Shown here in pieces: positions 8,101 to 12,975 of a DNA stretch of 12,975 nt. The stretch comes from Auxenochlorella pyrenoidosa. Taxonomy: Eukaryota; Chlorophyta; Trebouxiophyceae; Chlorellales; Chlorellaceae. The notes below the pieces were generated by a model. The model did not search any database, was not told the origin of the DNA, and was given only the letters and a program-made list of their open reading frames with translations. Each line of letters begins with the position of its first letter. Within the stretch, counting starts at the first letter, position 1. Where the stretch lies: the NCBI GenBank assembly GCA_001430745.1, contig KQ482029.1, positions 53,190 to 66,164 on the forward strand. Direction: 5' to 3'. The translations under genes were made by a program, and so were the position numbers.

Positions 8101-8883
8101 CGCCAGCTCCTGAGGCGTGGTGACGCTCTGCAGGTGGCACAAACGAGGAGCGGGAATCCTGTCGCAGCATGAACGTGAGGTATTCGCACTGTCAGTCTGC
8201 AGTCCTTGCTCTTCTCTGGCTCAACCCTGGTTCTCCCAGCGTGTGTTTGCAACCTTGCCTGAAGCTGCTCCCACTCCAGGTCAATGGCACGGTTCTCGCG
8301 CCGGCTGCCCTCTGCCTCTGCCGCCACCTGCTCCCGCACTGCCGCCTCCTCTGCCTCGCAGGCTGTGCGGTGTGCCTCGCTGCGCGCTTCTGCGCGAGTC
8401 CGCACCGCCTCTGCGTCCGCCTCATGCTGCTTCAACAGGGCTTGCACTGCCTCGCTGCTGGCTGCTGCTTGCTGCTTGCCCTTGGCAGCAGCGGAGGCGG
8501 AGGACTCTCCACTCTGGCTGGCATGGTTATCACCTGTGCATCGTGAAAAGGCCAGTTGAATGCACAGTGAGGCAGGGGCCTTTCCTCGGGGAGGGAGCAG
8601 TAACGACAGCTCGTGCCGGCGAGTTGCAGTGACTTGCCTTGCTGCTTGGCCCGCTGCTGCTGCTGTAGGCGAAGTCGCTCCTCCACACGCGCCCGTCGGT
8701 CCGCAATACGCCGCTGCCTGCACACGTGCCAGGGCTGAGGGAACCAGCTGGGCAAGCAGTGGCAGCAGGCGGCAACGGCAGGCGGGGCGGCGACAGGACC
8801 TGCTTGCCTCCCAGCAGGGCCCGACAGCCCGGCCGTCACCTGGCTTCCTCCTCGTCCGCGTCCCACTCTAGTCCGGCAACCAT
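5196..8883 (-). CDS. DRC1: Dynein regulatory complex subunit 1 (DRC1 / CCDC164 / Chlamydomonas PF3 family)
   Basis: Ten minus-strand exons: 8883-8840, 8717-8638, 8533-8259, 8127-7870, 7648-7538, 7345-7281, 7151-7051, 6886-6657, 6478-5453, 5306-5196. Every phase closes, giving 766 residues, near the ~700-740 of other DRC1s. Exons 2-8 are coiled coil: RRARVEERLRLQQQQR, then the NYD-SP28 region with RRDEQFVRLLRQQAEETD and RELEAVEAAYMQ, then LEADVASLEVHVDSLKAAYM (near 278-297) and NHLQSKFRHFKAADL. Residues 389 on (VHAMKGQELGELLEELL) keep the family pattern. About 430-686 is an Ala/Gly/Gln-rich insertion. Residues 688-766 form the NYD-SP28-associated domain, from KQYWQARADAALP to NSPLNRELQLPP. Known role: DRC1 is a base-plate subunit of the nexin-dynein regulatory complex linking axonemal doublets and controlling ciliary bending; Chlamydomonas pf3 mutants swim poorly. 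ATG 8883 is the first in frame after the promoter. Three introns (8534-8637, 8128-8258, 7649-7869) seem to use GC donors; the first two have in-frame GT alternatives. No disabling mutation was seen. Confidence 0.9.
7821..7862 (+). repeat. G-rich tract with quadruplex potential, in DRC1 intron 4
   Basis: On the plus strand there are runs of 4, 4, 5 and later 8 G, broken by single T or GT units (gggg t gggg t ggggg a, then tggtgg units, then gggtgggggggg). This is the template strand for DRC1; the transcript carries the C-rich complement just after the donor at 7869. At least four G-runs of 3 or more fit a G-quadruplex pattern. Confidence 0.7.
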
Positions 8884-9116
8884 TGCGGCCGGGCTTGCAA
8901 GTCAAACTGGCTGTCGGAGTTGGAGTGCAGCTTTTTGGGCCGGGGTAGGGGCTGCGAAGAATTCACGACATTTAGAGCGAATGCAAAGGATCGAGAGGAT
9001 GTGCCAAAAGACAATGCGCCGAGAGCCGGCATGGGCTGAACCCTCCCTCCCTTGGCACCCCTCTATTCAATTCAGCCCTCCATTGGTGCCATCGCCTCGG
9101 GAGCTACTGCACCATC
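8884..9116. promoter_or_regulatory. Divergent promoter region shared by DRC1 and FPGS
   Basis: The start codons of DRC1 (minus, 8883) and FPGS (plus, 9117) are 233 bp apart and face away from each other, so the promoters and 5' UTRs of both must lie here unless there are upstream non-coding exons. An inverted CCAAT (attgg at 9082-9086) is 30 bp before the FPGS ATG. No TATA box is evident. The FPGS start has good context (accatcATGG). Confidence 0.6.
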
Positions 9117-11920
9117 ATGGATCAGAGCTCCGAAGACGCAGAGTATGAGCGGGCGCTCGAGGCGCTCTCCGGCCTCATCTCGGGCCGGCAGCGCAAGGAC
9201 AGTGGCATGTGGTCACACGCCTTTGAGATGATGCAGAGCTATCTGGAGGCGAGTGGGCCTGCAGTGACGTGCAGTGGGAGGAGCCTGGCTGTATGCGTGT
9301 TGCCTGGCGGCCTCTCCCGGCCGCCTGGCTGCAGCGATGAATACAACAAGGTCATTGGAGATCGAGTAAAATGCTTGCCCTGCCGCCCAGCCCCCCATTG
9401 CCTGCCTACCACTGCCGCCACTGCCGCCGCTGCCGCTGCCCACTGCCTGCTCACTGCAATTGTCAGCCAGCTTTCCACCGCCCTGGCCCGTTTGGACTGC
9501 AGCGGCTGGGACTGGACAAAGAGCTGCCAAAGCTGAGCGTCATCCACGTGGCCGGCACCAAGGGCAAGGGCTCCACCTGCGCCATGATTGAGCGCATGCT
9601 GCGCGAGGCAGGCTACCGCACCGGCCTGTTCACGTCGCCGCACCTGATTGACGTGCGCGAGCGCATCCGCATCAACGGGTGGGCATGCAGGGCTGCAGCC
9701 GGGCGGGCAGGCGAAGCGCTGCCTGCTGCCAGGAGGGGCTCGCCAGCAACAGCACCTGTTGCTCCAGCCATGGGCGAGCATCGGCACGCCCCCGGCCACA
9801 TCACCGCCGGCTGCATCTTGACCATCTCGACCAACCGCCCCTGCTGCCTTGCCTGGCCGCCCACCACCCCCGGCAGCGAGCCTGTGGACCGGCCCACCTT
9901 CCTGCGCAACCTGCGCTGGTGCTTTGACACGCTGGAGGAGCAGGCCACCGACGACAGCGGCAAGCCCGCCTACTTCCGCTTCCTCACCCTGCTCAGTGAG
10001 CGCCGCCTTGAGGGTTTCCCGGGGGGGTTGGGTGGCGTTGCTACGAGGTGTCGCCCTCCACAATGCGCTGCTGTCGGGCCGTCACTGAACGACAGACGTG
10101 CCGTGCGACCCACAATTGCTTGCATGCCGGCCCCCCTGCACTAATGTCGCCCGACCTTGCCCCCCCCCCCCCCCCAGGCTTCAAGGTGTTTCTGGAGCAG
10201 CGGGTGGACGTGGTGGTGCTGGAGGTGGGGCTGGGCGGCCGGCTGGACGCCACCAACTGCGTGCGCTCACCCGTCGTCTGCGGCGTCTCCTCCCTGGGCT
10301 TCGACCACATGGACCTGCTGGGCCACACGCTGCCGGAGATTGCGCGCGAGAAGGCGGGCATCTTCAAGCCGGGGGTGCCCGCCTTCACGGTGCCGCAGCC
10401 AGAGGACGCGCTGGGTGCGCTGCGCGAGAAGGCCGCCGCCGTGGGCGCCCCCCTGGCGGTGGTGCACCCCTGGGAGGGCTACGCTGGGGCCCAGCACGTG
10501 GCCCTGGGGCTGGCGGGGGAGCACCAGAAGCTGAATGCCGCGCTGGCGGTGGCGCTGACCGGCACGTGGGAGGGGCTGGCCGGCGGCGCCGCGGGCGGCG
10601 GCCCCGCGGCCGCCGAGCGCGCTGCAGAGGTGGCCGCGGGGCGCCTGCCTGCGGTGTACGCCGCGGGCCTGGCGGCGGCCAGCTGGCCTGGGCGTGGCCA
10701 GATTGTGCACGACATTGTGGAGCCTCTTGCCAGCAGCAGCTGTGGCAGCGCTGGTGCAGAGGCGGCGCAGTCGGCTGCAAGCGAGGCGCAGCAGGGGACG
10801 CAACAGCCGCCGCCGCAGCAGCAGGGCGTGCCTCGGCTGTCATTCTATCTGGATGGCGCGCACACAGCGGAGAGCATGGCCACGTGTGCTCACTGGTTTG
10901 CTGATACAATAGGCAGCCCGCCGGCGGCACCAGGGCCAGCAGCAGGGGGCGCAGCGGCCGGTGCGACAGGAGCAGCCAATGGCACCTCGGAGCACCCGCA
11001 GGCACAGCAGCAGCCAGGGCCAGTCACACAGAACGTCCTGCTCTTCAACTGCATGCAGGCAAGCCATGCTGCGCACTCTTCTTTGCGCGCTGCCGCTGCT
11101 ATGCGTGGAACCCTGTGCCCGGCTCCTCGTGCCAGGCGGTGCACTCCGGCCCACAGACCGCCAGCCCGCTCCTCCCTTGGGCCCGCTGCCGCAGCCTGCC
11201 CCTTCTGCAAGCCCCAACCGGGCCAGCCTGTTGCGGCCCCGCTCCCATGCCCCCCCCCCCCCCCCCGTGCAGGAGCGGGACCCCCAGAAGCTGCTGGCCC
11301 CCCTGGCGCAGACGCTGCGAGAGCGCCAGGTCAGCGTCCGCTGCCTGCAGGTCCTTCCCGGCCCCGCAGCGCTAGCCTCCCTTGCCTTGCGCCGCCAGCA
11401 GGCTGGCCCGCCTGGCCCGGCGCTCCCGCCTCATGTCGGCGTGTGCTCTCTGCCTGGCCTTCCCCTGCAGGTCAGCATCCACCACGCCCTCTTTGTGCCG
11501 CCCGACTCGACTTACTCAAAGCTCGGGGCCAGCCAGGAACCTGTCAACCTGTCCTGGCAGCATGCGCTGCGCTCCGTCTGGGAGGCAAACAGCGGCAGCA
11601 GTGGCGGCGGCACTGGGGGCAGCAGCAGCGGCGGGGCCGTGGCCGCCCGGTCCGCAGCGGCAGCAGCGCCGCAGCTGCCCCCGCTGCCGGCGGCGTCTGC
11701 CGCGGGCGCACCCGTGCCAGCTGTCGCGGGCGCCCGTGCCGCAGTCCTGCCCAGCCTGCAAGTGACGCTGGACTGGCTGCGGCGCTGCGTGCGCGAGGCG
11801 CCGGCGCTGCGCATGCGGGTGCTCGTCACCGGCTCCCTCTACCTCGTGGGTGACCTGCTGAAGCAGCTGCAGCAGCCGCAGGCCGGCACGGGAAGCGGCG
11901 GCGCCGCCGGCAGCAGCTGA
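9117..11920 (+). CDS. FPGS: Folylpolyglutamate synthase (FPGS, Mur-ligase/FolC family)
   Basis: Six exons: 9117-9248, 9503-9678, 9877-9995, 10178-11058, 11273-11329, 11471-11920. Phases close to 604 residues. Family reaction: ATP-dependent addition of glutamate to tetrahydrofolates, which retains folates in cells and compartments. Visible motifs are the P-loop AGTKGKGST (61-69), [20 protein letters not shown] (about 84-103), [24 protein letters not shown] (155-169), [49 protein letters not shown], the ligase motif [10 protein letters not shown] (DGAH at 368-371), LLFN and C-terminal [16 protein letters not shown]. The '[13 protein letters not shown]' and 'PAFTVPQP' signatures favour eukaryotic FPGS over dihydrofolate synthase. 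Ala/Gly/Gln/Ser-rich inserts lie at about 10730-10840, 10915-11020 and 11590-11750. The acidic N-terminus ([17 protein letters not shown]) shows no transit peptide, which suggests a cytosolic form, although an upstream exon cannot be excluded. Introns 1 and 4 have GC donors; intron 5 is in-frame and stop-free. Confidence 0.93.
9249..9502 (+). other. GC-AG intron 1 of FPGS
   Basis: Donor ctggag|gcgagt and acceptor actgcag|cgg join phase 0 to give [20 protein letters not shown], which aligns without a gap to the segment before the P-loop in other FPGS proteins. The nearest GT (gcga|gtgggc) could only be used with another acceptor and would insert about ten unrelated residues. Confidence 0.75.
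11059..11272 (+). other. GC-AG intron 4 of FPGS, with a 17-C tract before the acceptor
   Basis: The donor is atgcag|gcaagc, directly after the conserved LLFN codons, with no nearby GT. The acceptor is ccgtgcag|gag after a run of 17 C (11250-11266). Joining gives [15 protein letters not shown], matching the family's 'LLFNATGDRDP' segment. Confidence 0.8.
11330..11470 (+). other. FPGS intron 5: 141 nt, in frame, flanked by 9-bp direct repeats
   Basis: Donor gcgccag|gtcagc and acceptor cccctgcag|gtcagc. The string caggtcagc occurs at 11327-11335 and again at 11468-11476. Length 141 is divisible by three and the reading frame through it has no stop, so retention would add 47 residues. Splicing gives [20 protein letters not shown], which fits the family better than the retained version. 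Confidence 0.75.
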
Positions 11921-12338
11921 GCGACGATGCTCCCAGGCTGGCCCCTTGAAACTGCACTTGGCTTCCCCCCGTCCACTTCAGCACTGCATTATATCCTTGT
12001 CTTAATGGATTATGCACGGTTCATGGCTCTCCATGGCTGTCCTTTGCTTGGTGCAAGTCAGGCAGCAGGCAAAAGGTGTGACGGAGAGGGTGCCCCCTTG
12101 TTTGGTGGCGAAACGGTGAATGATGCATTTGTTCAAGGCGAGACTGCAGGCACAAAGTGATTCTGCTTAGGTTGCGTTCTCAAAATGATTGGGTCACAAA
12201 AAGCACCCTTGAAGGCAGGGGTCCCAGCAGCATGCAGGCGCAACGGTGTGAGCCGCCAGCTCGCAACCAGCCTGCATTATTCCCGTTCAGAGTGGTGCTG
12301 TGTCAGCATTCGGTTGCATTGTGCGGCAGCATGACAGG
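11921..12338. other. Convergent intergenic region between FPGS and the sugar dehydrogenase gene
   Basis: These 418 bases lie between two stop codons facing each other and are visibly less GC-rich than the exons (for example attatatcc near 11990). No coding exon, TGTAA or TTACA was found. They presumably hold both 3' UTRs. Confidence 0.5.
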
Positions 12339-12911
12339 TCAGGGCTCGTACGAAATGCGGTACACGGTGGCCTGGCTGTCGTCGCTCAGCAGCATGGAGC
12401 CATCTGGCAGACGGGCCAGGCCGGTTGGGCGGCCCCATCGGCCGCTGGGCTGCATTGTGCGCAAAGGGGGAGGGGCCCGGCGGGTGGTGCAGGTGGAAAG
12501 GATGGGTAACTCAGCCTGCAGCCATGCATGTCCTGTAGAACAAAATGCTGCAGGCAGTGCTGCCCAAGCCTGTGCTCTAGCAGTGCAATGCTCACGCACT
12601 GGAACAAATGTCATGTCCCATACCCTGCCTGCGCAAGCGCACCTGAAGCCACCCTGAGGCGAAGATGGAGTGCCTCGTGACGGCTGTGCTGTTTGGATTC
12701 AGCTGTACGTATGCCACCCTGGGAGAAAATGGCCGGGGAGCATGGGCGTAAGGAAGTGTGCACAAGTAGCAGATCCAGCCCAAGGGATGCAGGCTGGACC
12801 CTGGGCGCAGCCAAGCAGCATCGTGGCTCAGCACACACAGCACCACGCAGCAGGACTGAGACAGCACCTGTAGCCGATGGGAGGGTCACGATTCCAGCTG
12901 CCGTGCTCGGC
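12339..12911 (-). CDS. C-terminal part of a PQQ-type glucose/sorbosone dehydrogenase family protein (5' end beyond the window)
   Basis: Three minus-strand exons join in phase: 12911-12868, 12718-12643 and 12449-12339, ending in TGA. They read AEHGSWNRDPPIGYR, then VAYVQLNPNSTAV...HSIFASGWLQ, then PSGRWGRPTGLARLPDGSML to LSDDSQATVYRISYEP. 'HGSWNR..P.GY', 'GRPTGLA..PDGS' and 'LLSDD....VYRISY' are the closing motifs of the soluble six-bladed beta-propeller dehydrogenases (GSDH, L-sorbosone dehydrogenase type) that oxidise sugars or aldehydes with pyrroloquinoline quinone in bacteria. The substrate and cofactor of the algal protein cannot be told from this fragment, because the N-terminal and catalytic parts lie outside. 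Both introns are GT-AG (149 and 193 nt). Bases 12912-12975 look like the 3' part of a further intron. Convergent with FPGS. Confidence 0.82.
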
Positions 12912-12975
12912 CTGCGCAGCAGCGGAGCACAGCGGCAGGGCACATGTTTGCATAGACTGGAAGAGTCGGGGGGGG

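Noticed and set aside
7277..8170. Minus-strand open frame of 297 codons across DRC1 introns
   Set aside because: It joins intron sequence to exon in mixed frames; the DRC1 motifs require splicing.
1..12975. tRNA, rRNA, CRISPR arrays, transposases or terminal inverted repeats
   Set aside because: No cloverleaf, spaced direct-repeat array, transposase motif or long terminal repeat was recognised on reading both strands; this was by eye, not by a covariance or profile search.

Overview
The window looks like nuclear DNA of a GC-rich green alga. Genes are broken by short introns (about 100-290 nt), exons are rich in Ala/Gly/Gln and CAG-type codons, and one gene carries a TGTAA polyadenylation signal of the chlorophyte type. 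One protein starts almost exactly like a land-plant rhomboid-like UBA protein. Base composition and intron style would suit a Chlorella-type trebouxiophyte, but this is inference and a chlorophycean is not excluded. No prokaryotic, viral, transposon, CRISPR, rRNA or tRNA feature was seen.

Layout, left to right. (1) 216-317, plus: last exon of a gene cut by the left edge, possibly a cytochrome P450. (2) 1281-3101, plus: an Elongin-A-like gene in two exons. (3) 3628-4997, minus: a UBAC2/RBL18-type rhomboid-like membrane protein with a C-terminal UBA domain, in three exons, the first only 25 nt. (4) 5196-8883, minus: ten exons coding for dynein regulatory complex subunit 1 (DRC1), an axonemal protein. 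(5) 9117-11920, plus: folylpolyglutamate synthase in six exons, divergent from DRC1 across 233 bp. (6) 12339-12911, minus: the last three exons of a PQQ-type glucose/sorbosone dehydrogenase cut by the right edge.

The genes do not form a pathway; they are ordinary single-copy nuclear genes of unrelated function: transcription/ubiquitin ligase, ER-membrane ubiquitin binding, flagellar motility, folate metabolism and sugar oxidation. Exon chains were built by hand from splice motifs, reading-frame phase and remembered family motifs. For DRC1, FPGS, Elongin A and the dehydrogenase all phases close. The rhomboid-like gene closes except for one extra G at its first acceptor.

The most striking signal is splice-site usage: 6 of 19 reconstructed introns appear to start with GC rather than GT. 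Other points of interest are a DRC1 gene (notable if the host is a non-motile alga), a Cys-to-Thr change in the Elongin BC box, an in-frame stop-free intron flanked by 9-bp direct repeats in FPGS, and a G-run frame break in the UBA gene. I found no evidence for a wholly new multi-gene system.
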